Shown: in pieces, positions 55,266 through 64,000 of the stretch
Layout of the letters: every line of letters begins with the position of its first letter
How positions within the stretch are numbered: position 1 is the stretch's first letter
Source: JACMJL01 sp963791805
GTDB taxonomy: Bacteria > Bacillota > Clostridia > Clostridiales > Clostridiaceae
DNA length: 64,000 nucleotides
Reading direction: 5' to 3'
Assembly: GCA_963791805.1 (NCBI GenBank)
Contig: CAWBTU010000006.1
Location: 1,116,001-1,180,000 of the forward strand
Notes under the pieces: model-generated
Databases searched by the model: none
What the model was told of the DNA's origin: nothing
The model's input: only the letters and a program-made list of their open reading frames with translations
Translations under genes and position numbers: made by a program

Positions 55266-56336
55266 TTGAAAAAGCTGAAGATCATAATGACAGGTGGAGG
55301 ATCTGCTGGCCATGTGACTCCTAATCTTGCACTTATACCAATGCTTAAAGATTTAGGATATGAGATAGAATATATTGGAACAGAAGATGGAATTGAAAGA
55401 AAAATTATCGAAGGTGAAAATATTAAGTATCACTCTATTTCTAGTGGTAAACTGAGGAGATATTTTGATGTAAAGAATTTTACAGATCCTTTTAAAGTAA
55501 TAAAGGGAGTGTTTGAAGCAACTAAGATTATTAAAAAGGAGAAGCCTAATGTAGTGTTTTCTAAAGGTGGTTTTGTATCAGTACCAGTAGTTATGGGTGC
55601 AAAGTTTAATAGAGTACCTGTTATTATTCATGAATCAGACATTACTCCAGGCCTTGCAAATAAACTTTCAGCACCGCATGCTACTAAGATTTGTGTTACA
55701 TTCCCAGAGTCTTTAGAGCATTTTAAGAAGAATAAAGCTGAATTAACAGGAACACCAATAAGAGCTGAACTTTATGAAGGAAATAGAGAAAAAGGATTAA
55801 ATATTTTAGGATTCAAAGGTAATAAGCCAGTTTTACTTGTTATAGGTGGGAGCCTAGGTTCTAAAATTCTTAATGATACTATTAGAAATAATATAAAAGG
55901 GTATACAGAAAAATATGATATTATCCACTTATGCGGAAAAGGAAATATAGATTCAAACTTAGAAAGTATTGCAGCATATAAACAATTTGAATATGTAGAT
56001 AAAGAACTCACTCATTTTTTTGCAGCAACTGATTTAATCGTTTCCAGAGCAGGTGCCAATGCAATTTTTGAATTTTTAGCACTGAAAAAGCCAAACTTAT
56101 TGATACCTCTTTCAGGGAAATCAAGTAGAGGAGACCAAATATTAAACGCTGAATCCTTTGAGAAAAGCGGATATAGTATGGTTTTACTAGAGGAGAATTT
56201 AAGCTCTGAAGTTTTGTTAACTAAACTAGAAGAATTAAATAATAATAAATCCAATTTTATTAATGAAATGAATAGCACAAAGTTAAACAATTCCGTTAAT
56301 AATATTGTTGATTTGATAAAAAAGTATTCAAAATGA
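55266..56336 (+). CDS. murG: MurG, lipid II-forming GlcNAc transferase
   Basis: 356 residues starting at TTG (TAGGAGATGATTAT upstream). The GT28 signature TGGGSAGHVTPNLA (9-22) with its glycine-rich loop, then IHESDITPGLANKLS, LVIGGSLGSK and the SRAGANAIFE motif near residue 260 are typical of MurG. It adds GlcNAc from UDP-GlcNAc to lipid I on the inner face of the membrane. It lies apart from other mur genes, between recJ and a beta-CASP nuclease. A paralogous glycosyltransferase is a remote alternative. Confidence 0.93.
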   Translation: MKKLKIIMTGGGSAGHVTPNLALIPMLKDLGYEIEYIGTEDGIERKIIEGENIKYHSISSGKLRRYFDVKNFTDPFKVIKGVFEATKIIKKEKPNVVFSKGGFVSVPVVMGAKFNRVPVIIHESDITPGLANKLSAPHATKICVTFPESLEHFKKNKAELTGTPIRAELYEGNREKGLNILGFKGNKPVLLVIGGSLGSKILNDTIRNNIKGYTEKYDIIHLCGKGNIDSNLESIAAYKQFEYVDKELTHFFAATDLIVSRAGANAIFEFLALKKPNLLIPLSGKSSRGDQILNAESFEKSGYSMVLLEENLSSEVLLTKLEELNNNKSNFINEMNSTKLNNSVNNIVDLIKKYSK

Positions 56337-56367
56337 CAAATATGAATAGAACTAAGGAGGAATTTTT

Positions 56368-57894
56368 ATGAAATTAAATTTTTATGGCGCAGCAGGCTGC
56401 GTTACTGGTTCAAGTCATCTTATTTCTGTCAACGGTAAAAAAGTACTTTTAGATTGCGGATTATATCAAGGTAAAGAGGAAAAAGATCGAGGAAATGAGA
56501 ACTTTGATTTCAATCCAAAGGAAATTGATTTTGTAGTGCTATCACATGCTCATATTGATCACAGTGGAAGAATTCCCTTGCTTTACAAGGATGGTTTCAA
56601 AGGTCAAGTAATTTGTACTAAAGCTACAATGGATTTATGTAGTGCAATGCTTCCAGATAGTGGACACATTCAAGAAATGGAAGTTGAGTGGAAAAACAAA
56701 AAAAGAGAAAGACAAGGTTTAGAATTATTAGTGCCATTATATACTGCACAAATGGCAGCATCTTCAATGTTTCTTTTTAAAGGATATGAATATGGGGAAT
56801 TAATAAAATTATTTGATGGGTTTGAAATTCGCTTCAATGATGCAGGACATTTACTTGGTTCATCAATTGTGGAAATTTTTATTAAAGAGGTAGGTAAAGA
56901 AGAAGTTAAGGTAGTTTATTCAGGAGATTTAGGTAATAAGAATATACCTATTTTAAGAGATCCTACTATTATTGAGAACGCTGATTATGTAATTATGGAA
57001 ACTACTTATGGAAATAGACTTCATCATAATATTGACAAGGACTTTGAACAACTAGTTACTATAATTAAAGAAACTTTTAAAAGAGGTGGTAATGTAATTA
57101 TACCTTCTTTTGCAGTAGGCAGAACTCAAGAAGTATTATATGCTTTGAACAACTTTATTGATGAAGGTCTAGTAAAGGATCTTACAGTATATGTAGACAG
57201 TCCACTAGCCGCAGAATCAACTAAAATATATATAAAGCATACTGAAGATTATGATGAAGAAGCTATGAAGTTGATTAAAAAAGGAGAGCATCCTTTTGAT
57301 TTTGATGGTGTGGTATTTACTAAATCTGCAGAGGAGTCTGCTAGAGTTAATAAGATACAAAGTGGTGCACTTGTAATATCAGCAAGTGGTATGTGCGAAG
57401 CTGGTAGAATAAAGCATCATTTAAAGCATAATTTGTGGAGAAAAGAAAGTTCAATTGTATTTGTAGGGTATCAAGCTGAAGGAACACTTGGAAGATTAAT
57501 AATGGATGGAGCAAAAAAAGTTAAACTTTTTGGTGAAGACGTAGTTGTAAATGCTCATATCCACAATCTTCAAGGCTTATCAGGACACGCAGATAGAGAT
57601 GGACTTATTGGATGGGTTGATGGGATTAAGAATAAGCCAAAAGAGATTCTTCTTGTGCATGGTGACAAGGATGCTAGAGAAAGCTTTAAGGCACTCCTTA
57701 ATTCTAAGGGCTACAGAGCAAGAATTATGGAAGTAGGAGAAACCTATGGTATTAATGAGAAAATTGAAGTAGCTGAAAGCAAAGAGAGTAAGTTGAAAGA
57801 TAGACTACTTGCAATTTTAGAGTCTGGTAAAGATATTGAAAATATGAATAAAGAAGAGCTTTTAGAAGAGCTTAAGAAAACTATTTATAAATAA
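56368..57894 (+). CDS. Beta-CASP metallo-beta-lactamase-fold RNase
   Basis: 508 residues. The metal motif HAHIDH (60-65) is intact, and further MBL histidines and Asp are seen in DAGHLLGSS and YSGDLG. The beta-CASP insert (about 210-380) contains SFAVGRTQEVLY and SASGMCEAGRIKHH. The C-terminal RMMBL region includes GLSGHADRDGL. This is the CPSF-like RNA-specificity MBL family. The exact RNA target is unknown. AAGGAGG precedes the ATG, 31 bp after murG. It ends in a strong terminator facing rubrerythrin. Confidence 0.9.
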   Translation: MKLNFYGAAGCVTGSSHLISVNGKKVLLDCGLYQGKEEKDRGNENFDFNPKEIDFVVLSHAHIDHSGRIPLLYKDGFKGQVICTKATMDLCSAMLPDSGHIQEMEVEWKNKKRERQGLELLVPLYTAQMAASSMFLFKGYEYGELIKLFDGFEIRFNDAGHLLGSSIVEIFIKEVGKEEVKVVYSGDLGNKNIPILRDPTIIENADYVIMETTYGNRLHHNIDKDFEQLVTIIKETFKRGGNVIIPSFAVGRTQEVLYALNNFIDEGLVKDLTVYVDSPLAAESTKIYIKHTEDYDEEAMKLIKKGEHPFDFDGVVFTKSAEESARVNKIQSGALVISASGMCEAGRIKHHLKHNLWRKESSIVFVGYQAEGTLGRLIMDGAKKVKLFGEDVVVNAHIHNLQGLSGHADRDGLIGWVDGIKNKPKEILLVHGDKDARESFKALLNSKGYRARIMEVGETYGINEKIEVAESKESKLKDRLLAILESGKDIENMNKEELLEELKKTIYK

Positions 57895-57904
57895 AAAAGA
57901 AGTA

Positions 57905-57957
57905 GACTGCCTAAAACCTAAATTTTGTTTGGAGTTTTAAGGCAGTTTTCTTTATTT
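57905..57957. terminator. Bidirectional terminator between beta-CASP and rubrerythrin genes
   Basis: ACTGCCTAAAAC pairs with GTTTTAAGGCAGT, with T runs on both sides. Confidence 0.85.
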
Positions 57958-58544
57958 TATGGCTGAATCATATACATTATTTCAAAATATCCTTGAGGAT
58001 GATGGCATGCTGGGCATTTTTGAGGAGCTTCATTTCCATAATAAATAAAGCCACAATTACTACATTTCCAATATTGAGCTGTTTCTTTTTTGTATAGAGT
58101 TCCATTTTTTAAGGAATTCATATAATCCAAGAAACGTTTTTCATGTGCTTCCTCGATTTTTACAATGTTTTTTAAAACTATTTCGATTTCTGGAAATCCT
58201 TCTTGTTTTGCCATATCTGCAAAATTTGGATAAACTGAACCCCATTCCTCCTTTTCTCCTTCCGCTGCATATTTAAGATTTTCTTCTGTATTGCCAAAAC
58301 CGATAGGATAGTCGGCATTTACATTAATGCTTGTAGTTCCTAACCCTTCAATTAAAAAATTGAAAAAAGTTTTAGCGTGAGCAAGTTCATTTTCAGCAGT
58401 TTCTAAGAAAATTGCTTCGATTTGTTTATGACCTTCTTTGTTTGCAACTTTGCTATAAAAGGTGTATCTGTTTCTTGCTTGAGATTCTCCTGCAAAGGCT
58501 TTAGCTAGGTTTTCAGCTGTTTTTGTATTTGTTAAACTTTTCAT
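57957..58544 (-). CDS. rbr: Rubrerythrin
   Basis: 195 residues. The N-terminal four-helix di-iron domain has its Glu/His ligands in AFAGESQARNRY, ETAENELAHAK and KIEEAHEKRF. The C-terminal rubredoxin domain has C161, C164, C177 and C180 (CSNCG, CPAC). It reduces hydrogen peroxide with electrons passed through rubredoxin, protecting an anaerobe from oxygen stress. Reverse-strand CGGAGG precedes the ATG. It is divergent from the CAP-domain genes. Confidence 0.96.
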   Translation of the reverse strand: MKSLTNTKTAENLAKAFAGESQARNRYTFYSKVANKEGHKQIEAIFLETAENELAHAKTFFNFLIEGLGTTSINVNADYPIGFGNTEENLKYAAEGEKEEWGSVYPNFADMAKQEGFPEIEIVLKNIVKIEEAHEKRFLDYMNSLKNGTLYKKETAQYWKCSNCGFIYYGNEAPQKCPACHHPQGYFEIMYMIQP

Positions 58545-58662
58545 TTTTTTTTCCTCCGAATTAATGTTTTTTATTTATTTTTCTAGTATTACCAAAATAA
58601 AAAAAAATAAATATAAAAAAACTTCAAATACTAAACAGAAGAATTAATTAGGAGGATTGAAT

Positions 58663-59145
58663 ATGAAAAAAATAGCTTTTGTTTTAACATGTATTTTAAT
58701 TTTAGTAGGATTACAAGGTAACGTTAATGCAATGCAACAACCATCAAATAGTAATGCTATAAAGACAATGGAAAATGAAGTTGTTAGACTGGTTAATATA
58801 CAAAGATCTAAAGTAGGATTGCCAGCTTTAAAAGTTAATTTGCAGCTTTCTAAAGTAGCAAGATTAAAAGCAGAAGATATGAAAAATAGAAATTATTTTT
58901 CACATACATCACCTACTTATGGATCGCCATTTAACATGATGAAAAGATTTGGAGTAAGTTATTCAGCCGCTGGAGAAAATATAGCGCAGGGTCAAAGAAC
59001 AGCAGCAGCAGTTATGATTTCTTGGATGAATTCCCCTGGTCATAGACAAAATATATTAAACAAAAACTACAATCAAATAGGCGTAGGTGTGGCAAAGGGT
59101 TCTAATGGAAGTATATATTGGGTTCAGCAGTTTATAAAAAAATAG
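58663..59145 (+). CDS. Secreted CAP-domain (SCP-like) protein
   Basis: 160 residues. The signal peptide MKKIAFVLTCILILVGLQG plus NVNA is at 1 to about 23. The CAP domain (about 36-158) has ENEVVRLVNIQRSKVGLPAL, YFSHTSPTYGSPF and AAGENIAQGQ, and near the end SWMNSPGHRQNI. It is related to the YkwD-type extracellular CAP proteins. The start is ATG 58663 after TAGGAGG (a TTG at 58657 is in frame but sits too close). It is a tandem paralogue of the next gene. Function unknown. Confidence 0.87.
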   Translation: MKKIAFVLTCILILVGLQGNVNAMQQPSNSNAIKTMENEVVRLVNIQRSKVGLPALKVNLQLSKVARLKAEDMKNRNYFSHTSPTYGSPFNMMKRFGVSYSAAGENIAQGQRTAAAVMISWMNSPGHRQNILNKNYNQIGVGVAKGSNGSIYWVQQFIKK

Positions 59146-59215
59146 ATTTTAACTTGTGTATACTACATTGATTTTTAAAGGGTCATTAAATAAATTAATA
59201 CATGGAGGAGATAAA

Positions 59216-59851
59216 ATGAAAAAAATAGCATTAGCTCTTGCAACTGTATTTCTTACATTTGGATTTCAAGGTAATGTGGAGGCAATGCAGCAGCCTGTAG
59301 GCTCAAATACCATTAATTATGTGGTTCAAAGTGGAGATAGTATGTGGAAGATATGTAACAAGTTTCAGGTTGGCGTTCCTGAAGTTATAGCTTTGAATCC
59401 ACAAATTTCAAACCCTAATAATATTAATCCAGGCAATATTTTAAAGATTCCCAATATTGATGCCACCAAAGCAATTGAAAATGAGGTTATTAGGCTTGTA
59501 AATGTAGAAAGAACTAAAATTGGGTTGCCAGCACTAAAGGCTAATTGGCAACTATGTAGGGTAGCAAGATTTAAGGCAGAAGATATGAGAAACAAAAATT
59601 ATTTTTCTCATACATCACCTACCTATGGATCTCCTTTTGATATGATGAAAAATTTTGGTATCAATTTCTCTGCAGCTGGAGAAAATATTGCACAGGGGCA
59701 GCAAACACCAGCAGATGTTATGAAATCCTGGATGAATTCCACTGGACATAGACAAAATATACTTAATACAAGATACACAGAAATTGGAGTAGGTATTGCT
59801 AAAAGTTCTAGTGGCGTTATTACTTGGGTTCAACAATTCATACAAAGATAA
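59216..59851 (+). CDS. Secreted LysM plus CAP-domain protein
   Basis: 211 residues with an N-terminal signal peptide (MKKIALALATVFLTFGFQG, cleaved near VEA). A LysM domain (about residues 38-82, NYVVQSGDSMWKICNKF to GNILKIPN) would bind peptidoglycan. The CAP domain (about 86-210) closely matches the upstream gene (SHTSPTYGSPF, AAGENIAQGQ, WMNSTGHRQNI). The LysM is the clear difference, tethering this copy to the wall. The start is ATG 59216 after TGGAGGAG. Confidence 0.9.
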   Translation: MKKIALALATVFLTFGFQGNVEAMQQPVGSNTINYVVQSGDSMWKICNKFQVGVPEVIALNPQISNPNNINPGNILKIPNIDATKAIENEVIRLVNVERTKIGLPALKANWQLCRVARFKAEDMRNKNYFSHTSPTYGSPFDMMKNFGINFSAAGENIAQGQQTPADVMKSWMNSTGHRQNILNTRYTEIGVGIAKSSSGVITWVQQFIQR

Positions 59852-59886
59852 AAAAAATTTATATTTATAACATTATTTTATTTCAT

Positions 59887-59916
59887 ATGACTAATTATTT
59901 AATTAGTCATGTTTCT
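59887..59916 (+). terminator. Terminator after LysM-CAP gene
   Basis: ATGACTAATT pairs with AATTAGTCAT, then GTTTCT. Confidence 0.6.
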
Positions 59917-59994
59917 ATTGATAATTTTACTTTCTTTTAGTATAATTATACCATAATTTGTTATTCTAAAAATATATAAGGAAAGAGGGATAAT

Positions 59995-60420
59995 ATGAAG
60001 AAGGTATCAATTATATACTGGAGTGAATACGGCAATGTAGAACTTTTAGCTAATAATATTGCAAAAGGCGCAAAAGATGCTGGTGCAGAAGTAATTCTTA
60101 AGAGGGTACAGGAAGCAACGGTAGAAGATGTTACATCAGCAGATACGGTTGCTTTAGGAAGTCCTTCTATGGATAATAATCAGATAGAGCAAAGTGAAAT
60201 GGAACCTTTCTTAAAGAAGTTTAAACTTCTTCCGAATAATAACAAACCTGTTATACTTTTTGGGTCTTATGGATGGGATGATGGAGAGTTTATGTCAAAA
60301 TGGAAAAAAATTATGACAGAGTATAGTTTTAATGTAATTGCTGATATAACCGTTAAGGAAACACCTAGTGAAGCCGAATTAGCAAAGGCTGAAGAACTAG
60401 GTAAATTATTAGCAAAATAG
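59995..60420 (+). CDS. Flavodoxin
   Basis: 141 residues, a short-chain flavodoxin. The FMN phosphate loop is in IYWSEYGNVELLANNIAKG (8-26), a form with W-S-E-Y-G-N in place of T-G-T-G-N-T. Two further FMN loops are GSPSMDNN (about 56-63) and FGSYGWDDGEF (about 88-98). It carries low-potential electrons and could serve nitrogenase or PFOR in iron limitation. GGAAAGAGG precedes the ATG. A weak terminator follows, then the PFOR gene. Confidence 0.93.
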   Translation: MKKVSIIYWSEYGNVELLANNIAKGAKDAGAEVILKRVQEATVEDVTSADTVALGSPSMDNNQIEQSEMEPFLKKFKLLPNNNKPVILFGSYGWDDGEFMSKWKKIMTEYSFNVIADITVKETPSEAELAKAEELGKLLAK

Positions 60421-60434
60421 TATATTAAAAAAAA

Positions 60435-60456
60435 GGCTGTTTTTACAGTCTTTTTT
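60435..60456 (+). terminator. Terminator after flavodoxin gene
   Basis: GGCTGT pairs with ACAGTC (one G-U pair) around TTTT, followed by TTTTTT. Confidence 0.65.
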
Positions 60457-60479
60457 CTTTAAAATATTAAAAAAAATAT

Positions 60480-60509
60480 TTGCACTTTATTGAAAAATCA
60501 TTATATAAT
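60480..60509 (+). promoter_or_regulatory. Sigma-A promoter of the PFOR gene
   Basis: TTGCAC (60480-60485), 18-bp spacer, then a perfect TATAAT (60504-60509), about 70 bp before the start. Confidence 0.75.
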
Positions 60510-60578
60510 ATAAAAATGCAGTAATTTTTGAGAAAACAATAATTATTCAGAAAATTTATGAAAGAAGGGCTATTTTAT

Positions 60579-63500
60579 ATGAAAAAAATTATGAAAACAA
60601 TGGATGGTAATACAGCAGCAGCTTGGTCATCCTACGCATTTACAGATGTGGCAGCAATATATCCAATAACTCCATCATCACCTATGGCAGAACATACAGA
60701 TGAATGGGCATCACAAGGGAAGAAAAACATATTTGGACAAACTGTTAAAATTATGGAGATGCAATCAGAGGGTGGTGCAGCAGGTGCTGTTCACGGCTCA
60801 CTTCAGGCTGGTGCATTAACAACTACATATACTGCATCCCAAGGATTACTACTTATGATTCCTAATATGTATAAGATTGCTGGTGAATTATTACCTTGCG
60901 TTTTTCATGTTAGCGCTAGAGCACTTGCTGCAAATTCACTTAATATATTTGGAGATCACCAAGATGTTATGGCAGTAAGGCAGACAGGATTTGCTATTCT
61001 TGGAGCAAATAATGTTCAACAAGTTATGGATCTTTCAGCAGTTGCTCATTTATCTGCAATAAAAGGAAGAGTTCCGTTTGTAAATTTCTTTGATGGTTTC
61101 AGAACTTCACATGAAGTACAAAAGATTGAAGTATTAGATTATGAGGATCTTTCAAAGTTAGTTGATTTTAAGGATATTGAGGCTTTTAGAAGTAGAGCCT
61201 TAAATCCAGAACATCCAGTTATTAGAGGAACAGCTCAGAATCCTGATATTTATTTCCAAGAGAGAGAAGTTTCAAATAAGTATTATACTGCTACACCAGA
61301 AATAGTTGAAAATTATATGGCAGAAATCAACAAGATTACAGGAAGGGACTATCATATATTTAATTACTATGGTGCACCTGACGCAGATAGAGTAATAGTA
61401 GCTATGGGATCAGTTTGTGATGTTGTTGAAGAAACAATTGATTATTTAACTAAAAAAGGCGAAAAAGTTGGACTACTATGTGTTCATTTGTTCAGACCAT
61501 TTTCAATTGAACATTTCATGAAGTACATACCAAAGACTGTAAAGAAAATTGCAGTTTTAGATAGAACAAAGGAACCAGGTTCAGCTGGCGAACCACTATA
61601 CTTAGATATTAAAAATGCATTTTATGATGCAGAGATTAGACCTGTTATTGTAGGTGGAAGATATGGACTAGGATCAAAGGATACAACTCCAGCTCATATC
61701 CATTCAGTTTATGAGAATCTTAAGCTAGAAACTCCTAAGAATGGATTTACAATAGCAATCAATGATGATGTTACGTTTGCTTCATTAGCAGTAACAGAAG
61801 AAATTGATGCTACAGTTGAAGGAACAAAATCATGTAAGTTCTGGGGTTTAGGTTCAGATGGTACTGTTGGAGCAAACAAGAGTGCTATAAAGATTATTGG
61901 AGATCATACAGACATGTATGCACAGGCGTATTTTGCATATGATTCAAAGAAATCTGGTGGAATAACTGTTTCTCATTTAAGATTTGGAAACAATCCAATT
62001 AAGTCCCCATATTTAATAAATAGAGCTGATTTTATAGCATGCCATAATCAGTCCTATGTAGATAAATACGATGTTCTTGAAGGCTTAAAACCTAATGGCA
62101 ACTTCCTATTAAACTGTAAGTGGGATGCTACAGAATTAGAAACTCATATACCAGCAAACATGAAAAGATATATTGCAAATAACAATATTAACTTCTATAC
62201 ACTAAATGCAGTTAAAATCGCTGAAGAAATTGGTCTTGGTGGAAGAATTAATATGATAATGCAATCAGCTTTCTTTAAAATTGCAAACATCATCCCTGTA
62301 GATGATGCAGTTAAGTACTTAAAGGATGCAGTTGTTTCTTCTTATGGTAAGAAGGGTGAAAAGGTAGTTAAATTAAATAATGATGCTATAGATTTAGGTA
62401 TCAATTCTATTCAGAAGATTGAAGTTCCTGCAAGCTGGAAAACAGCAGTTGATGCTGCAAAAGAAGAAAAAGCAGTTCCAGACTTTATAAAGAATTTACT
62501 TGTTCCAATGAATAGAAATATAGGCGATACTTTGCCAGTTAGTGCTTTCATTGGAATGGAAGATGGTACTTTCCCATCAGGTACATCTGCTTATGAAAAA
62601 AGAGCAATTGCAGTAAATGTCCCTGAATGGCAAGTTGACAAATGTATTCAATGTAACCAATGTTCATACGTTTGTCCTCATGCAGTAATAAGACCATTCT
62701 TAGCTACAGATGCAGAAGTAGCTGCTGCACCAGCAGGCTTCCAAGTTAAAAAAGCAGTTGGTGGAAAAGACTTTGATGGCTTCAACTTCAGAATTGGTGT
62801 TAGTATTCTTGATTGTACAGGCTGTGGAAATTGTGCACAGGTTTGTCCAGCAAAAGAGAAAGCATTAATAATGAAACCTATTGATACCCAGATGGAAGAA
62901 GCAGCAAAATTTGAGTATTCATTAAAGCTAGCACATAAGCAAAATCCTATGGCACTTTCAACTGTTAAAGGAACTCAATTTGAACAACCACTTCTTGAGT
63001 ATAATGGAGCTTGTGCAGGTTGTGGAGAAACTCCATATGCTAAGCTTGTAACTCAATTATTTGGAGATAGGATGTTAGTTGCTAATGCAACTGGATGTTC
63101 ATCAATTTGGGGAGCAAGTGCACCTTCAATGCCATATACTAAAAACTATAAAGGACAAGGTCCAGCTTGGGCTAATTCTTTATTTGAAGATAATGCAGAG
63201 TTTGGACTAGGAATGTACCTTGGAACAAAACAAGTTAGAGAAAAGCTTGCTCTTCTTGCAAATGAAGCAATAGCTTCTGATGTAAGTAATGAATTAAAAG
63301 CAGCTTTAAAAACTTGGCTTGATAATTTGGATAATGGAAATGGATCAAAAGTAGCTACAGAAGCATTGCTTCCATTACTTGATAAAGAAAAATCAAAAAA
63401 TGCTGCTGTTAAGTATCTTAGCGATAGAAGGGATTACTTAGTAAAGAAATCTCAATGGATATTTGGTGGAGATGGCTGGGCATACGATATTGGATATGGT

Positions 63501-64000
63501 GGATTAGACCATGTACTTGCTTCGGGTGAAGATGTAAATGTATTAGTATTTGATACAGAAGTATACTCAAATACTGGTGGACAGTCTTCAAAATCAACTC
63601 CAACTTCAGCAATTGCAAAGTTTGCTGCATCAGGAAAGAGAACTAAGAAAAAGGATCTTGGAATGATGGCTATGAGTTATGGATATGTTTATGTAGCTCA
63701 AATCGCAATGGGAGCAAATCAAGGTCAGACATTAAAAGCAATAGCAGAAGCAGAAGCTTATCCAGGTCCATCCTTAATAATTGCTTATGCACCATGTATA
63801 AATCATGGATTAAAAGCTGGTATGGGCGCTAGTCAATTAGAAACTAAAAAAGCTGTAGAAGCAGGATACTGGGCAATGTATAGATTTAACCCAGAATTAA
63901 AGGATCAGGGAAAGAATCCATTTATTTTAGATTCAAAAGAGCCAACTGCAAGCTTCAGAGAATATATCATGGGCGAAGTTAGATACTCATCACTTCAAAA
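60579..64000 (+). CDS. nifJ: Pyruvate:ferredoxin oxidoreductase (partial, runs off window)
   Basis: Open from ATG 60579 (after GAAGGG) to the last base: 1140 codons of an expected roughly 1170-1190. I read no in-frame stop. The domains are in single-chain PFOR order: pyrimidine-binding domain (AIYPITPSSPMAEHTDEWA), the gamma region, the two [4Fe-4S] ferredoxin motifs with their first Cys at about 689 (CIQCNQCSYVCPH) and 746 (CTGCGNCAQVCP), a further Cys in CAGCGETPYAKL, and the TPP-binding GDGWAYDIGYGG at about 965. It turns pyruvate plus CoA to acetyl-CoA, CO2 and reduced ferredoxin, the main ferredoxin source in fermenting clostridia and an electron source for nitrogenase. The gene name nifJ is conventional; por or pfor would also do. 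Confidence 0.96.
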   Translation, partial: MKKIMKTMDGNTAAAWSSYAFTDVAAIYPITPSSPMAEHTDEWASQGKKNIFGQTVKIMEMQSEGGAAGAVHGSLQAGALTTTYTASQGLLLMIPNMYKIAGELLPCVFHVSARALAANSLNIFGDHQDVMAVRQTGFAILGANNVQQVMDLSAVAHLSAIKGRVPFVNFFDGFRTSHEVQKIEVLDYEDLSKLVDFKDIEAFRSRALNPEHPVIRGTAQNPDIYFQEREVSNKYYTATPEIVENYMAEINKITGRDYHIFNYYGAPDADRVIVAMGSVCDVVEETIDYLTKKGEKVGLLCVHLFRPFSIEHFMKYIPKTVKKIAVLDRTKEPGSAGEPLYLDIKNAFYDAEIRPVIVGGRYGLGSKDTTPAHIHSVYENLKLETPKNGFTIAINDDVTFASLAVTEEIDATVEGTKSCKFWGLGSDGTVGANKSAIKIIGDHTDMYAQAYFAYDSKKSGGITVSHLRFGNNPIKSPYLINRADFIACHNQSYVDKYDVLEGLKPNGNFLLNCKWDATELETHIPANMKRYIANNNINFYTLNAVKIAEEIGLGGRINMIMQSAFFKIANIIPVDDAVKYLKDAVVSSYGKKGEKVVKLNNDAIDLGINSIQKIEVPASWKTAVDAAKEEKAVPDFIKNLLVPMNRNIGDTLPVSAFIGMEDGTFPSGTSAYEKRAIAVNVPEWQVDKCIQCNQCSYVCPHAVIRPFLATDAEVAAAPAGFQVKKAVGGKDFDGFNFRIGVSILDCTGCGNCAQVCPAKEKALIMKPIDTQMEEAAKFEYSLKLAHKQNPMALSTVKGTQFEQPLLEYNGACAGCGETPYAKLVTQLFGDRMLVANATGCSSIWGASAPSMPYTKNYKGQGPAWANSLFEDNAEFGLGMYLGTKQVREKLALLANEAIASDVSNELKAALKTWLDNLDNGNGSKVATEALLPLLDKEKSKNAAVKYLSDRRDYLVKKSQWIFGGDGWAYDIGYGGLDHVLASGEDVNVLVFDTEVYSNTGGQSSKSTPTSAIAKFAASGKRTKKKDLGMMAMSYGYVYVAQIAMGANQGQTLKAIAEAEAYPGPSLIIAYAPCINHGLKAGMGASQLETKKAVEAGYWAMYRFNPELKDQGKNPFILDSKEPTASFREYIMGEVRYSSLQ

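Overview
The window is low-GC, Gram-positive, strictly anaerobic DNA that looks like Clostridium. The evidence is strong AGGAGG-type ribosome binding sites, several TTG starts, a clostridial nitrogenase operon (NifI1/NifI2 between nifH and nifD, a NifN-NifB fusion, a split NifV, and a [2Fe-2S] ferredoxin with the C. pasteurianum cysteine spacing), rubrerythrin and pyruvate:ferredoxin oxidoreductase. The exact species cannot be read from the window. Layout: 1-2.2 kb has the end of an Acg/nitroreductase-like gene and a glutamate decarboxylase. 2.6-13.3 kb is one nitrogen-fixation operon, nifH-nifI1-nifI2-nifD-nifK-nifE-nifN/B-fdx-nifV(omega)-nifV(alpha), closed by a terminator. It covers the Fe protein, the MoFe protein, the cofactor scaffold and radical-SAM cofactor synthesis, homocitrate synthesis and PII-type post-translational control. 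13.5-20 kb has a histidine-kinase remnant, a membrane diguanylate cyclase, a glycerophosphodiesterase, a DUF4491 protein, a reverse-strand SIR2-domain protein with an unassigned N-terminus (possible defence gene), and a reverse-strand ABC exporter operon. 

20.2-38.2 kb is mostly cell-envelope and signalling genes: an LtaS-like sulfatase, two tandem epoxide-hydrolase-like enzymes, a chemotaxis receptor, a metallophosphoesterase, two PAS-GGDEF-EAL proteins, an EAL-HDOD protein, a patatin phospholipase, a cold-shock protein and a WG-repeat protein. With the 13.6-kb cyclase this makes four genes for c-di-GMP turnover or sensing. In the second PAS-GGDEF-EAL protein, EAL catalytic residues are lost. 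38.2-53.4 kb is metabolic and housekeeping (ferredoxin-like aldo/keto reductase, gnd-zwf, cyclase-family hydrolase, parE-parC, DJ-1 proteins, M16 peptidase). Its intergenic spaces carry a family of about 70-95 bp imperfect palindromes, all in the same orientation and with compensatory stem changes, plus a roughly 206-bp MITE-like inverted-repeat element with two partial copies. 53.4-64 kb has recJ, murG, a beta-CASP nuclease, rubrerythrin, two CAP-domain secreted proteins, flavodoxin, and a pyruvate:ferredoxin oxidoreductase cut off by the window end. 

A global oddity is that several otherwise intact genes (nifE, a PAS-GGDEF-EAL gene three times, parC, a DJ-1 gene) are broken by single-base indels, mostly in short homopolymers. 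Because parC is normally essential, sequence or assembly error is the simplest explanation. The strongest candidates for something undescribed are the structured palindromic repeat family and the SIR2 protein.
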